A model generated the notes under the pieces. That model made no database searches. It was not told the origin of the DNA and saw nothing but the letters and a program-made list of their open reading frames with translations. From contig NZ_BBLZ01000004.1 of assembly GCF_000971195.1 (NCBI RefSeq), positions 62,001-126,000 of the forward strand: a DNA stretch of 64,000 nucleotides, written 5' to 3'. The DNA is from Demequina soli. Its GTDB lineage: Bacteria > Actinomycetota > Actinomycetes > Actinomycetales > Demequinaceae. Shown here one piece after another: positions 45,496-55,352 of this stretch (within the stretch, counting starts at the first letter, position 1; every line of letters begins with the position of its first letter). Both the position numbers and the translations under genes were made by a program.

Positions 45496-47754
45496 GTGAC
45501 AGAGACCCGTCCGTCGACCGGCACGCTCGGGCTCGGGTTCCTGCGCCGCGGCAGCCGTGAGGCCAGCGCGATCGACGGCGTGCTCGACACGTACCGCCGG
45601 ATGTATCCGCGCGGACGGACCGGGCTGATCGAGCGCGCGTACAAGGTCGCCGAGGAGGCGCACCGGGGGCAGGCGCGCAAGTCGGGCGAGCCGTACATCA
45701 CGCACCCCATCGCGGTCGCGCAGATCATCGCGGACCTGGGGCTCACCGACACGGTCATCGCGGCGGCGCTGCTGCACGACGTGGTCGAGGACACCGAGTA
45801 CCCGCTCGAGCGGATCACGGAGGAGTTCGGCGACGAGGTCGGGATGATCGTCGACGGCGTCACCAAGCTCGACAAGGTCAAGTACGGCGACGCCGCGCAG
45901 GCCGAGACGGTGCGCAAGATGGTCGTGGCGATGGCCAAGGACATCCGCGTGCTGCTGCTCAAGCTGTGCGACCGCCTGCACAACGCGCGCACGTGGAAGT
46001 ACGTCTCGCCCGAGTCCGCGCGCAAGAAGGCGCAGGAGACGCTCGAGATCTACGCGCCGCTCGCGCACCGCATGGGCCTCAACGCCATCAAGTGGGAGCT
46101 CGAGGACCTCAGCTTCCAGACGCTGTACCCGAAGATCTACCAGGAGATCGTCGACGTCGTCACGGACCGCGCGCCGGAGCGCGAGAAGTACCTCGCGCAG
46201 GTGCGCGCCGAGATCGAGAAGGATCTCAAGGCGATGAAGATCAAGGCGGAGATCACCGGCCGCCCCAAGCACTACTACTCCGTGTACCAGAAGATGATCG
46301 TCCGGGGCCGTGACCTCAACGACATCTACGACCTGGTGGGCATCCGCATCCTCGTCGAGACGGTGCGCGACTGCTACGCGGTCCTGGGCGCGATGCACGC
46401 CCGCTACCAGCCCGTCCCGGGCCGGTTCAAGGACTACATCGCGATGCCGAAGTTCAACCTGTACCAGTCGCTCCACACGACCGTGATCGGGCCGACCGGC
46501 AAGCCCGTCGAGCTGCAGATCCGCACGTACGACATGCACCGTCGAGCCGAGTACGGCCTCGCGGCGCACTGGCGCTACAAGGAGAACGCGAAGACCGGCC
46601 AGCGCGCCACGGGCGACGCGGGCGACATGGGCTGGCTGCGCCAGATCGCCGACTGGCAGCAGGAGACCGCGGACCCGTCCGAGTTCCTCGACAGCCTGCG
46701 CGGCGAGATCTCCAAGGCCGAGGTCTACGTGTTCACCCCGCGCGGCAAGCTGCTGTCCCTGCCGCAGGGCGCGACCCCCGTGGACTTCGCGTACGCCGTC
46801 CACACCGAGGTGGGCCACAAGACCATCGGCGCGAAGGTCAACGGCCGCCTGGTGCCGCTCGACTCGACGCTGGAGAACGGCGACACGGTCGAGGTGCTCA
46901 CCACCTCCGACGAGAACGCGCACCCCAAGCGCGACTGGCTCGAGTTCGTGCAGTCCACCCGCGCGCGCAACAAGATCCGGCAGTGGTTCACGCGCGAGCG
47001 CCGCGAGGAGTCGATCGAGACCGGTCGCGACATGCTCGCCCGCGCGATCCGCCGCCAGCAGCTCCCGATGCAGCGCCTCATGAGCCGCCCCACGCTCCTC
47101 GCCCTCGCGAAGGAGATGCACTACGAGGACGTCGACTCGCTCTACGCCGCCATCGGCGAGCACAAGGAGCAGGCGTCCGACGTGGTAGTGCGGATGGTGG
47201 AGGCCGTCGGCGGCCAGGAGGGCGCCGACGAGGACATCACGGAGATCACCCGTCCCGGGCTGCCGGCGCAGCGCACGCCCGCGCGCCGCGGGGATCCGGG
47301 CGTCGCGGTGCACGGCCTCACGGACGTGGTGGTCAAGCTCGCGCGCTGCTGCACCCCGGTGCCCGGCGACGCGATCCAGGGCTTCGTCACCCGCGGCCAG
47401 GGCGTGTCCGTCCACCGGGCCGACTGCGACAACCTCGCCCAGCTCAAGAGCCAGAGCGAGCGGCTCATCGACGTCGAGTGGACCGGCCACAACGCCGGCA
47501 CGTTCCTGGTGCAGATCGAGGTCGAGGCGCTCGACCGCAACCGCCTGCTCTCGGACGTCACCCAGGTGCTGTCCGACCACCACGTCAACATCCTGTCCGC
47601 GAACGTGTCGACCAACCGCGAGCGGGTGGCGATGTCGAGCTTCGTGTTCGAGATGGCGGACCCGTCGCACCTCGGCGCGATCCTCAGCGCGGTGCGCCGC
47701 ATCGACGGCGTGTACGACGCGCGCCGCATCACCAACACCAAGCGTCACTTCTGA
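45496..47754 (+). CDS. rel: bifunctional (p)ppGpp synthetase/hydrolase
   Basis: RelA/SpoT-type enzyme (752 residues). The HD hydrolase domain is intact (SGEPYITHPIAVAQIIADLG, AALLHDVVEDTEY, CDRLHNARTW). The synthetase has DIYDLVGIRILVETVRDCYA and the GRFKDYIAMPKFNLYQSLHT region, with the RFKD motif typical of bifunctional Rel. TGS (VYVFTPRGKLLSLPQGATPV) and C-terminal ACT domains follow. I use the GTG at 45496 because CGGAGG is five bases upstream; the GTG at 45490 overlaps that site. Actinobacteria often carry apt between secF and rel; it is absent here. Confidence 0.97.
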   Translation: MTETRPSTGTLGLGFLRRGSREASAIDGVLDTYRRMYPRGRTGLIERAYKVAEEAHRGQARKSGEPYITHPIAVAQIIADLGLTDTVIAAALLHDVVEDTEYPLERITEEFGDEVGMIVDGVTKLDKVKYGDAAQAETVRKMVVAMAKDIRVLLLKLCDRLHNARTWKYVSPESARKKAQETLEIYAPLAHRMGLNAIKWELEDLSFQTLYPKIYQEIVDVVTDRAPEREKYLAQVRAEIEKDLKAMKIKAEITGRPKHYYSVYQKMIVRGRDLNDIYDLVGIRILVETVRDCYAVLGAMHARYQPVPGRFKDYIAMPKFNLYQSLHTTVIGPTGKPVELQIRTYDMHRRAEYGLAAHWRYKENAKTGQRATGDAGDMGWLRQIADWQQETADPSEFLDSLRGEISKAEVYVFTPRGKLLSLPQGATPVDFAYAVHTEVGHKTIGAKVNGRLVPLDSTLENGDTVEVLTTSDENAHPKRDWLEFVQSTRARNKIRQWFTRERREESIETGRDMLARAIRRQQLPMQRLMSRPTLLALAKEMHYEDVDSLYAAIGEHKEQASDVVVRMVEAVGGQEGADEDITEITRPGLPAQRTPARRGDPGVAVHGLTDVVVKLARCCTPVPGDAIQGFVTRGQGVSVHRADCDNLAQLKSQSERLIDVEWTGHNAGTFLVQIEVEALDRNRLLSDVTQVLSDHHVNILSANVSTNRERVAMSSFVFEMADPSHLGAILSAVRRIDGVYDARRITNTKRHF

Positions 47755-48290
47755 GGCGTCGCCGCCCCCACGACGGCGCGCACGAGCGAGTCGAGCCGCG
47801 CGAACCCGGCCCCGTTCGCGGGGTCGCAGGCCAGGGCGGCCAGCAGGTCGGCCGGGACGATGCGCCCCTCGCGCAGGCCCCGCACCGCCGCCGGGAGCGC
47901 ATCGCCGGGGTCCTCCCAGCGCAGCGCGTCCACGCACGCGCGCGGCGGGGGAGCGAGCGCGAGCCCGCTCGGGGTGCGGATCCCGAGCCTCGCGGTCACG
48001 CCCGAGTGGAGCATGACGAGCGCGCCGGGAGGCCGGTAGAGCCCGCGCAGCCCGACGGCGTGCCACGCGAGCGGCGGCGCGGTCAGCCAGCCGTGGACCC
48101 AGAGCGCGGCGAGGCCGGTCAGCACCACGTGGCCGGGCACCCGGGGTGCGGCGGCGAGGGCACGCAGGCCGGGGGAGTCGGGCACGTCGATCGGGCGCGC
48201 CGTCCCCGGGGTGAGGGGCGCGATCGCATGGTCACGCGCCAGGCGCGCGTAGGCGAGCCGGCCCACCTCATCGGCGCGCAGCAGGATCAC
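47745..48290 (-). CDS. hypothetical protein, AbiEi-antitoxin-like pattern
   Basis: About 181 residues from a GTG at 48290 (the frame continues upstream to 48407 with unlikely Arg/Gly-rich sequence). Pattern: an N-terminal helix-turn-helix-like segment (LRADEVGRLAYARLARDHAI), then VLTGLAALWVHGWLTAPP, a stretch seen in actinobacterial AbiEi-like or related proteins, then a helical end. No toxin gene is adjacent. It overlaps the rel stop by ten bases tail to tail. The decamer at 47855 is read as Arg-Ile-Val. Family assignment is tentative. Confidence 0.6.
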   Translation of the reverse strand: MILLRADEVGRLAYARLARDHAIAPLTPGTARPIDVPDSPGLRALAAAPRVPGHVVLTGLAALWVHGWLTAPPLAWHAVGLRGLYRPPGALVMLHSGVTARLGIRTPSGLALAPPPRACVDALRWEDPGDALPAAVRGLREGRIVPADLLAALACDPANGAGFARLDSLVRAVVGAATPQK

Positions 48291-48380
48291 CGCTTCAGGG
48301 TCGCTCGCGGAGCCCCGGCGGCGCGAGGGGGTGTGGATGGCGCCCGCGCGCCCGCCCGCGCGCCCGCCCCGTGACCTCTT

Positions 48381-48438
48381 CCCACACATGAACTGCAGTG
48401 GCGCCACCTCTGGTCGAGGTTTGCGACGCGAAGTGCAT
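48381..48438 (+). repeat. intergenic repeat element, copy A
   Basis: About 58 bp that align without gaps to 54285-54342 at roughly 60% identity. Shared blocks are CCACAC, TGCAGT and GTCGAGGTTTGC, then CGCGA and TGCA. TGCAGT at one end and GTGCA at the other give partial end symmetry. It lies between the AbiEi-like gene and the DUF349 gene terminator. Confidence 0.55.
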
Positions 48439-48505
48439 CGGGCGAGCGTTCACATGCCGGTCGCCGTGTGGGAAGCGGTCGGCGCGTCCCCGCGGGCATG
48501 CAGAA

Positions 48506-48533
48506 GCGCCCCGCCACCAACGGTGACGGGGCG
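48506..48533 (-). terminator. terminator of the cyclophilin-DUF349 unit
   Basis: GCGCCCCGTCACC pairs with GGTGGCGGGGCGC around a three-base loop on the minus strand, 18 bases after the DUF349 stop, then TTCT. A compact intrinsic terminator. Confidence 0.8.
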
Positions 48534-48550
48534 CCCTGAAGGGATCCGGC

Positions 48551-50140
48551 CTAGGAGAGGCCCTCGATCTGGGTCAGCCACGCCTTGCGGGCGGCAAGCG
48601 ACTCCTCGAGCTTCTTGGTGTCCTTGCCCTTGGCCTTCGCCTCGGCGATCTCGTCCTCGATGCCGGCGATCGCGGAGTGGAGCTGCGCGGCCGCACCCGA
48701 GGCGCGGGCCTCGAGCTCGGGGTTGCGCGAGTTCCACTCGGCGTCCTCGGCGTCGCGCACGGCCTTCTCGACCACGCCCATGCGCTTGGCGAGGCGTGCG
48801 GCGTCGGCGCGCGGCACGCGTCCGGCGGCCTCGAAGCGGTCCTGGATGGGACGCAGCGCCTGCTTGGCGGCGGCCAGGTCCTTGATCGGCAGGATCGCCT
48901 CGGCCTCGACCACGGCGGCCTCCTTCGCCTCGACGTTGCCCGACAGGGCCTCGTCCTCGGCGTCGGCAGCACCCCGACGGGCCTCGAAGAACGCGTCCTG
49001 GGCGGCCTGGAACCGCTTCCACAGCGCATCGTCCACCGAGCGGCGGCCGCGGCCGGCGGTGCGCCAGTCGTTCATGAGGTCGCGGAACCCGCGGGCGCCG
49101 CGGTCCCAGTCGGTGGTCTCGGCGAGCTGCTCGGCGCGCGCGACGAGGTCCTCCTTGCGCGTCGCGACGTCCGAGTTGGAGCGGTCGAGCTCGGCGAAGT
49201 GGTGCTTGCGCGCCTTCTCGAAGGCGGAGCGGGCGTGCGTGAAGCGGGTCCACATGGCGCGCTCGGCGTCCTTGGGGATGCGGGCGCCGGAGCGCTGCGC
49301 CTCCTTCCACTGGTCGAGCAGGCCGCGCAGCGCGGCGGTGTCGTTCTTCCAGTGGACCTGGTTCTCGGGCTTCGCGGCGAGGGCCTCGGCCATCGCGACG
49401 ATCTCCTCGCGCGCGGCCACCGCGGCTTCGCGGGCGACGCGACGCTCCTCGTGGATGCGCGCGCGGACGGTCTCGGCCTCGGCCTTGACCGCGCCGTAGC
49501 GCTCGGCGAGGGTCTCGAGGTCGCCCACGACGCTCGGCGGCGTGAGCACGCCCTCGATCGACGTGATCGAGTCGTCGATGTCCTTGGGCGAGAGCTCCGC
49601 GGAGGACAGGCGTGCGTGGAGGCGCTCGACGGCGGCCTCCAGCTCGAAGAACGCGTGGGCGTAGGCCTCGAGCGCGGCGTCGTCGGCGGCCTCGCCGACC
49701 TCGACCCGCTCCTCGGCGATGATCACGTAGGCCTTGCCGTCCTCGACGAGGCCGTGCGCGAGGGCCTCCTCGAAGCGCTCCTGCGGGACCTCCGACGCGA
49801 CGGGCACGACGACGACCGGGTGGGTCGCCTGCTTGGCCACGGCGGCGGGGGAGGGGGCCTTGAACGCGCCCGGCTTGGGAGCGCGGGGACGCGGGGCCTT
49901 CGCCGCGGGTGCGGCGGGTGCCTCGGCGGCGGGGGTCTCCTCGGCCACGGGGGCCTCGGCATCGGGAGACTCGACTGCTGCGTCGGCGGCGGGCGCGGCG
50001 TCCTCGGAGGCGACGGGCGCCTCCTCCGCGGCGGCGTCGGCCACCTCGGGAACGGCCGCGACCTCGGTCTCGGGGGTGGGCTGGGGCGTGGCCTGAACGG
50101 CCTCGGTCTGCGACGCCGCGGCGTCGGGCGACTCGGTCAT
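48551..50140 (-). CDS. DUF349 domain-containing protein
   Basis: A 529-residue soluble, highly helical protein. The first 105 residues are Ala/Pro/Glu-rich and probably disordered (EEAPVASEDAAPAADAA). Several DUF349 repeats follow from about 130 on, each with a W..A...G or F..A...F pattern: LLDQWKEAQRSGARIPKDAE and LMNDWRTAGRGRRSVDDALW are the clearest. A long coiled-coil-like end closes it. The function is unknown. Its ATG overlaps the cyclophilin stop, so the two genes form an operon as in other actinobacteria. Confidence 0.92.
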   Translation of the reverse strand: MTESPDAAASQTEAVQATPQPTPETEVAAVPEVADAAAEEAPVASEDAAPAADAAVESPDAEAPVAEETPAAEAPAAPAAKAPRPRAPKPGAFKAPSPAAVAKQATHPVVVVPVASEVPQERFEEALAHGLVEDGKAYVIIAEERVEVGEAADDAALEAYAHAFFELEAAVERLHARLSSAELSPKDIDDSITSIEGVLTPPSVVGDLETLAERYGAVKAEAETVRARIHEERRVAREAAVAAREEIVAMAEALAAKPENQVHWKNDTAALRGLLDQWKEAQRSGARIPKDAERAMWTRFTHARSAFEKARKHHFAELDRSNSDVATRKEDLVARAEQLAETTDWDRGARGFRDLMNDWRTAGRGRRSVDDALWKRFQAAQDAFFEARRGAADAEDEALSGNVEAKEAAVVEAEAILPIKDLAAAKQALRPIQDRFEAAGRVPRADAARLAKRMGVVEKAVRDAEDAEWNSRNPELEARASGAAAQLHSAIAGIEDEIAEAKAKGKDTKKLEESLAARKAWLTQIEGLS

Positions 50141-50943
50141 GAGACGGATACCTCGTTCACGATGACGGACATGGCCGGAGGACCGTCGGTGTCCCCGGTG
50201 ATGGTGCCTGCTTCGGCAACACGCCCCACCTTATCGGTCCCGGAGGTCAAGTGGCCGAGCACGGTGTAGCCGCCCGCCTGGTCGGCGGGGATGGTGGAGT
50301 CCTGGTAGACGATGAAGAACTGGCTCCCCATCGAGCTGCCATCGCCGGAGGCGCGTGCCATCGCGACCGTGCCCGCGGGGTAGACGTCGTCGCCGGGCGC
50401 GTTCTCGACCGGCCCGAACCGGTAGGCCGGGCCGCCGGTGCCGTCGCCGCGCGGGTCGCCGCACTGGAGCACGTAGATGCCTGCCGTGGTCAGGCGGTGG
50501 CACTGCGTCCCGTCGAAGAAGCCGTCCTCGGCGAGCTTGACGAAGCTCGCGACCGCCTGCGGTGCGTCCTTGCCGTCGAGCGTCAGCTCGAGGTCGCCCT
50601 GGTTGGTCGCGATGGTCGCGTCCCAGGTGCGGTCCGCGGCGTAGGACGGGTCCGGCGGCGCCGGCGACGCGGCCCAGCCGGACGCGACGGTCACGCCGTA
50701 GTCGTCGCTCGCGCTCGGCGTGGGGGTGGACGATGCGGCGGCCGCGCCCGCGTCGGACGTCCTGTTCGCGTGCATCGCCGCGAGCAGCACGGCGAGCCCG
50801 CCGCCCAGCACCAGCGCGACGGTCAGCACGATCGCCGTGATGCGGATGACGCGCTCACGGTGGCGCTGCTTGGCGGCGATCCTTCCCTCGTACGCGTGCT
50901 GCTTCCGCGCCGCGTTCGCCTTGGCCTGCTTCTTGGTCGTCAT
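50137..50943 (-). CDS. membrane-anchored cyclophilin-type peptidyl-prolyl isomerase
   Basis: A 268-residue protein with a basic N-terminus, one membrane helix (about 33-57, ITAIVLTVALVLGGGLAVLL), a Ser/Thr/Pro-rich linker, then a cyclophilin domain outside the membrane from about 105 on. Recognisable are DGTQCHRLTTAGIYVLQCGD, GTVAMARASGDGSSMGSQFF and GGYTVLGHLTSGTDKV. The canonical FHRV catalytic arginine is kept as CHRL. It probably helps fold exported proteins. It precedes the DUF349 gene and is divergent from hisS. Confidence 0.93.
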   Translation of the reverse strand: MTTKKQAKANAARKQHAYEGRIAAKQRHRERVIRITAIVLTVALVLGGGLAVLLAAMHANRTSDAGAAAASSTPTPSASDDYGVTVASGWAASPAPPDPSYAADRTWDATIATNQGDLELTLDGKDAPQAVASFVKLAEDGFFDGTQCHRLTTAGIYVLQCGDPRGDGTGGPAYRFGPVENAPGDDVYPAGTVAMARASGDGSSMGSQFFIVYQDSTIPADQAGGYTVLGHLTSGTDKVGRVAEAGTITGDTDGPPAMSVIVNEVSVS

Positions 50944-51011
50944 CGGGCCTTCCTCGTCCGGGCGATGTGCCAGGTCAGTCTAGGTGGGCGGCATGCGGAA
51001 CAATGGCGGGC

Positions 51012-52376
51012 ATGGCACGCGTGCAACCCCTCTCCGGATTCCCCGAATGGACCCCGCAGGAGCGCCTCGTCGAGGCGCATGTGATCGGCACCCTCCGCGA
51101 GGTGTTCGCGCTGCATGGCTTCGGCGAGATCGAGACGCGCGTGGTCGAGCCCGTCGAGCGCCTCGCGGGCGACTCGGACGCGTCCAAGGAGATCTACGCG
51201 ATCGGCCGCCTCAACGCCGATCCCGACGCTGACCGCAAGGAGGCCAAGCTGGGCCTCCACTTCGACCTCACGGTGCCGTTCGCGCGCTATGTCGAGGAGA
51301 ACCAGGGTCGCCTGCAGTTCCCGTTCCGCCGCTACCAGATCCAGAAGGTGTGGCGCGGGGAGCGTCCGCAGGAGGGCCGCTTCCGCGAGTTCTACCAGGC
51401 GGACATCGACGTGGTCGGCCGGGACACCCTGCCCGAGCACCTCGAGGCAGAGGTCGCGATCGTGATGGCCCGCGCGCTTCGCGCCCTGCCGCTCCCGCCC
51501 GCCCGCATGCACCTCAACAACCGCGGCCTGGTCGAGGGCTTCTACCGGGGCGTCGGCATCGTCGACGTCGCCGGCGCGCTGCGCAGCGTCGACAAGCTCG
51601 ACAAGATCGGCCCCGACGGCGTGCGCGAGGAGCTCCACGGCAAGGGCGTGAACCCCGAGGCCGTCGACGCGATCCTCGAGCTCGCGGCCATCCAGACCCC
51701 GGACGGCTCGTTCGTCGACCTGGTAGAGGCGCTGTGGGACCACAGCCCGATCGTCGAGGGGGCGGACGATGCGCGCGAGCAGTTCGATCGCGGCGCCCGG
51801 TCGCTCGCGGCGCTCGTGGACGCGGTCAACGCCGCCGTGCCCGAGACGGCGATCGCGGACCTGCGCATCGCGCGCGGCCTCGACTACTACACGGGCGCCG
51901 TCTACGAGACGGTGCTCGAGGGCCACGAGGACCTCGGCTCGATCTGCTCCGGCGGCCGCTACGACTCGCTCGTCGCGGGCGGCGGCTTCCCCGGCGTGGG
52001 CATGTCGATCGGCGTGAGCCGCCTCGTGAGCCGCATGCTCGGAGCGGGCCTCGCGACCGCGTCGCGCTCCGTGCCGCAGGCCGTCCTCGTGGCGGTCACC
52101 GACGAGGAGCACCGCGCCGCCTCGACTGCGATCGCGGACCGCCTGCGCACGCGCGGCATCCCGACCGAGGTGTCCCCGAACGCCGCCAAGTTCGGCAAGC
52201 AGATCCAGTACGCCGACCGCCGCGGCATCCCGTTCGTGTGGTTCCCCGCGGCCGGCGATGGCACCAGCCCTGACGGCGAGGTCAAGGACATCCGCTCGGG
52301 CGAGCAGACGCCCGCAGACGCCGACGCCTGGGTGCCCCCGACCGAGGACCTGAACCCGCGCATCGTCCGCGGCTAG
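51012..52376 (+). CDS. hisS: histidine-tRNA ligase
   Basis: Class II synthetase (454 residues). Motif 2 is YQIQKVWRGERPQEGRFREF, followed by QADIDVVG. The histidine-binding motif is RGLDYYTGAVYET, and motif 3 is GGRYDSLVAGGGFPGVGMSI. The C-terminal anticodon domain is present (AVLVAVTDEEHRAAS). It is of the longer, archaeal/eukaryote-like HisRS form seen in some actinobacteria. I use the ATG at 51012; an in-frame ATG at 51003 is an alternative. TAGGTG at 50981-50986 is a possible -10. A decamer copy sits at the very end of the gene, read Arg-Ile-Val. Confidence 0.95.
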   Translation: MARVQPLSGFPEWTPQERLVEAHVIGTLREVFALHGFGEIETRVVEPVERLAGDSDASKEIYAIGRLNADPDADRKEAKLGLHFDLTVPFARYVEENQGRLQFPFRRYQIQKVWRGERPQEGRFREFYQADIDVVGRDTLPEHLEAEVAIVMARALRALPLPPARMHLNNRGLVEGFYRGVGIVDVAGALRSVDKLDKIGPDGVREELHGKGVNPEAVDAILELAAIQTPDGSFVDLVEALWDHSPIVEGADDAREQFDRGARSLAALVDAVNAAVPETAIADLRIARGLDYYTGAVYETVLEGHEDLGSICSGGRYDSLVAGGGFPGVGMSIGVSRLVSRMLGAGLATASRSVPQAVLVAVTDEEHRAASTAIADRLRTRGIPTEVSPNAAKFGKQIQYADRRGIPFVWFPAAGDGTSPDGEVKDIRSGEQTPADADAWVPPTEDLNPRIVRG

Positions 52377-52432
52377 ACTGAGACCCGCTCTTCACAACCC
52401 CGCGCTACCCGCGCGTAAGAAAGGCAAGCAAC

Positions 52433-54208
52433 TTGCTCCGCACGCATCTCGCTGGAAACCTGCGCGCCGCCGACGCCGGCGCCACCGTCACCCTCGCCGG
52501 CTGGGTGGGCCGCCGCCGCGATCACGGCGGTGTCGCGTTCATCGACCTGCGTGACGCCTCGGGTCTCGCGCAGATCGTGATCCGCGAGGAGGTCGCGCAC
52601 GCGCTGCGCACCGAGTACGTCATCCAGGTCACCGGCGAGGTGCGCCTGCGCCCCGAGGGCTCGGCGAACCCGAACATGCCGTCGGGCGAGATCGAGGTGT
52701 CCGTCACGGACGTGACGATCCTCAACGAGTCGGCGCCCACGCCGTTCCCGATCGACGAGCACGTCACGGTCGGCGAGGAGGCGCGCCTCAAGCACCGCTA
52801 CCTGGACCTGCGCCGCCCGCAGCCGCGCGCGAACATCGTGCTGCGCTCCGAGGTGAACAAGGCCGCGCGTCGCGTGCTCGAGCGCAACAGCTTCCTCGAG
52901 ATCGAGACCCCGACCCTCACGCGCTCCACCCCCGAGGGTGCCCGCGACTTCCTGGTGCCCGCGCGCCTGTCGCCCGGCTCCTGGTACGCGCTCCCGCAGT
53001 CGCCGCAGCTGTTCAAGCAGCTGCTCATGGTGGCCGGCATGGAGCGGTACTACCAGATCGCCCGCTGCTACCGCGACGAGGACTTCCGCGCGGACCGCCA
53101 GCCCGAGTTCACGCAGCTTGACATCGAGATGAGCTTCGTCGACCAGGACGACGTGATCGCGCTGGGCGAGGAGCTGGTGCGCGAGCTGTGGGCGCTCATC
53201 GGCTACGAGGTCCCGCTGCCGATCCCGCGCATCACCTACAACGACGCGATGGCGCGCTTCGGCTCCGACAAGCCCGACCTGCGCTTCGGGCTCGAGCTCA
53301 CGGAGCTGACCTCCTACTTCAAGGAGACGCCGTTCCGCGTGTTCCAGGCGGAGTACGTCGGCGCGGTCGTCATGCCGGGCGGCGCGTCGCAGCCCCGCAA
53401 GACGCTCGACGCGTGGCAGGAGTGGGCCAAGCAGCGCGGCGCCAAGGGCCTCGCGTACGTGCTGGTCCAGGAGGACGGGACGCTCGGCGGCCCCGTCGCC
53501 AAGAACCTGTCCGAGTCGGAGCTCGCCGGCCTGGCGGCCGAGGTGGGCGCCAACCCCGGCGACTGCATCTTCTTCGCCGCCGGCAAGACCGGCCCGTCGC
53601 GCGCGCTGCTCGGCGCCGCGCGCAACGAGATCGCGCGCCGAGTCGGCCTGATCGACGAGGACCGCTTCGAGTTCTGCTGGGTGGTCGACGCCCCGCTGTT
53701 CAAGCCGGTGGACCTCGAGGACGACGACGTCGCCCTCGGCCACTCCGCCTGGACCGCCGTGCACCACGCGTTCACGAGCCCCAAGCCGGAGTTCATGGAC
53801 ACGTTCGACACCGACCCGGGCCCGGCGCTCGCCTACGCCTACGACATCGTCTGCAACGGCAACGAGATCGGCGGCGGCTCGATCCGTATCCACCGCCAGG
53901 ACGTGCAGCAGCGTGTGTTCAAGGTCATGGGCATCGGTGACGAGGAGGCCCAGGAGAAGTTCGGCTTCCTGCTCGACGCGTTCCGGTTCGGCGCCCCGCC
54001 GCACGGCGGCATCGCGCTCGGCTGGGACCGCGTGACGGCGCTGCTGGCGAAGGCGGACTCGATCCGCGACGTCATCGCGTTCCCGAAGTCGGGCGGCGGC
54101 TACGACCCGCTGACCGCCGCTCCCGCGCCCATCACGCCGGAGCAGCGCGCCGAGGCCGGCGTCGACTTCGTCGCCGAGGACGAGGCTGAGGAGACCGTCG
54201 AGGCGTAA
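52433..54208 (+). CDS. aspS: aspartate-tRNA ligase
   Basis: Class IIb synthetase (591 residues). N-terminal OB-fold anticodon domain ([20 protein letters not shown]), catalytic core with [40 protein letters not shown], motif 2 [20 protein letters not shown], the bacterial GAD insertion, and motif 3 [20 protein letters not shown]. The start is TTG at 52433, preceded by AAAGGCAAG; no ATG or GTG is near, and the homologous start is at this point. Whether it is Asp-specific or also serves tRNA-Asn cannot be told here. Confidence 0.97.
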   Translation: MLRTHLAGNLRAADAGATVTLAGWVGRRRDHGGVAFIDLRDASGLAQIVIREEVAHALRTEYVIQVTGEVRLRPEGSANPNMPSGEIEVSVTDVTILNESAPTPFPIDEHVTVGEEARLKHRYLDLRRPQPRANIVLRSEVNKAARRVLERNSFLEIETPTLTRSTPEGARDFLVPARLSPGSWYALPQSPQLFKQLLMVAGMERYYQIARCYRDEDFRADRQPEFTQLDIEMSFVDQDDVIALGEELVRELWALIGYEVPLPIPRITYNDAMARFGSDKPDLRFGLELTELTSYFKETPFRVFQAEYVGAVVMPGGASQPRKTLDAWQEWAKQRGAKGLAYVLVQEDGTLGGPVAKNLSESELAGLAAEVGANPGDCIFFAAGKTGPSRALLGAARNEIARRVGLIDEDRFEFCWVVDAPLFKPVDLEDDDVALGHSAWTAVHHAFTSPKPEFMDTFDTDPGPALAYAYDIVCNGNEIGGGSIRIHRQDVQQRVFKVMGIGDEEAQEKFGFLLDAFRFGAPPHGGIALGWDRVTALLAKADSIRDVIAFPKSGGGYDPLTAAPAPITPEQRAEAGVDFVAEDEAEETVEA

Positions 54209-54227
54209 GCCTCCTCACCGTGCGTCG

Positions 54228-54260
54228 CGAGGGCGGGATCCCTGAGGGGTCCCGCCCTCG
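54228..54260 (+). terminator. terminator after aspS
   Basis: CGAGGGCGGGA pairs with TCCCGCCCTCG with an inner CCC/GGG step around a short loop, 20 bases after the aspS stop. A strong stem without a clear U run. Confidence 0.75.
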
Positions 54261-54284
54261 TCGCGTCTCCGCCCCTGACCCTGC

Positions 54285-54342
54285 TCCACACGCCGGATGC
54301 AGTTCCGGGCATCTACGTCGAGGTTTGCCGCGCGAGTTGCAG
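54285..54342 (+). repeat. intergenic repeat element, copy B
   Basis: Partner of 48381-48438, same orientation, sharing CCACAC, TGCAGT, GTCGAGGTTTGC and the CGCGA/TGCA end. It sits between the aspS terminator and the EamA gene end, and a GGACGATGCG copy starts seven bases after it. Confidence 0.55.
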
Positions 54343-54381
54343 CGAGATGGACGATGCGCGGGCTCGGCGTGTGGGGCACGG

Positions 54382-55296
54382 TCAGGTGGTCGCGGGCGTG
54401 GGCACCGGGTCAGCCGCCGGACGATGAGCGGCGCGGGTCGGCCGTGACGCCCAGAGCACCCCGCCGATCACCAGCGCGCCGCCCGCGAGCTCGAGCCACC
54501 CCGGCACCTCGCCGAGCGCCAGCCACGCGGTGACGATCCCCACGACCGGGACCAGCATCGAGAACGGCGCGACGCGTCCCGCGGGGTGGCGGGCCATGAG
54601 CCACACCCAGATCCCCGAGCCCAGCAGCGTGCCGAGGAGCACCGTGTACGCGAGCCCGAGCCACGCGGGAACGGCCGCGGCGGTGAAGGCGCTGGTCAAC
54701 GACGCGCCGATCCGCGCGGGCCCCTCGACCGCGAGCGACAGCGCGAGCATGGGCAGCGGCGGCACCACCGACATCCACAGCACCAGGTGCAGCGGCTTCT
54801 CGGCGCGGGCCTGGCGCGAGGCGAGGTTGCCGAACGCCCAGCCCAGCGCCCCGAGGATCACCAGGAGGAACGGGCCGAGCGGCGCGCCCCAGCCGTACGC
54901 GAGCCCGACCACCGCGAGGCCGGCGGTCGCGACCGCGACGCCCGCGACCGCGCGCGGGGTCAGCCGCTCCCGCAGCAGCACCGCGCCGAGCACCACCGTG
55001 AACGGCGCCGAGGCCTGCAGGACCAGCGACGCGAGCCCGGTGGGGAAGCCCGCGGCCATGCCCAGGTAGAGGCCGAGGAACTGCACGGTCCCGAACCCGA
55101 GCCCGTAGCCGATCAGCCACCGCAGCGGCACGTCCGGACGCGGTACCAGGAGCATCGTCGGGATCGCGATGATCGCGAAGCGGAGCGCCACCAGGAACAG
55201 GGGAGGGAACTGGGTCAGCGACGCGTGGATCGCGAGGAAGTTGAGCCCCCACAGGATCGCGACGGCGACGGCGAGGAGGGTGTGGCGCAGCGGCAT
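54382..55296 (-). CDS. EamA/DMT-family transporter
   Basis: A 304-residue membrane protein with ten predicted helices in two EamA repeats: first half from LLAVAVAILWGLNFLAIHAS, second half from FLLVILGALGWAFGNLASRQ. Such proteins export amino acids or other metabolites (O-acetylserine/cysteine exporter-like, YedA-like); substrate unknown. The ATG at 55296 is chosen over the long upstream frame because the first helix starts there. Divergent from a LysR regulator 71 bp away, which probably controls it. Confidence 0.9.
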   Translation of the reverse strand: MPLRHTLLAVAVAILWGLNFLAIHASLTQFPPLFLVALRFAIIAIPTMLLVPRPDVPLRWLIGYGLGFGTVQFLGLYLGMAAGFPTGLASLVLQASAPFTVVLGAVLLRERLTPRAVAGVAVATAGLAVVGLAYGWGAPLGPFLLVILGALGWAFGNLASRQARAEKPLHLVLWMSVVPPLPMLALSLAVEGPARIGASLTSAFTAAAVPAWLGLAYTVLLGTLLGSGIWVWLMARHPAGRVAPFSMLVPVVGIVTAWLALGEVPGWLELAGGALVIGGVLWASRPTRAAHRPAADPVPTPATT

Positions 55297-55352
55297 GGCG
55301 CCAGCGTGCCAGGGCTCGCAATGAAGGACCAGCGCATCCTGGTGAAGCGACG

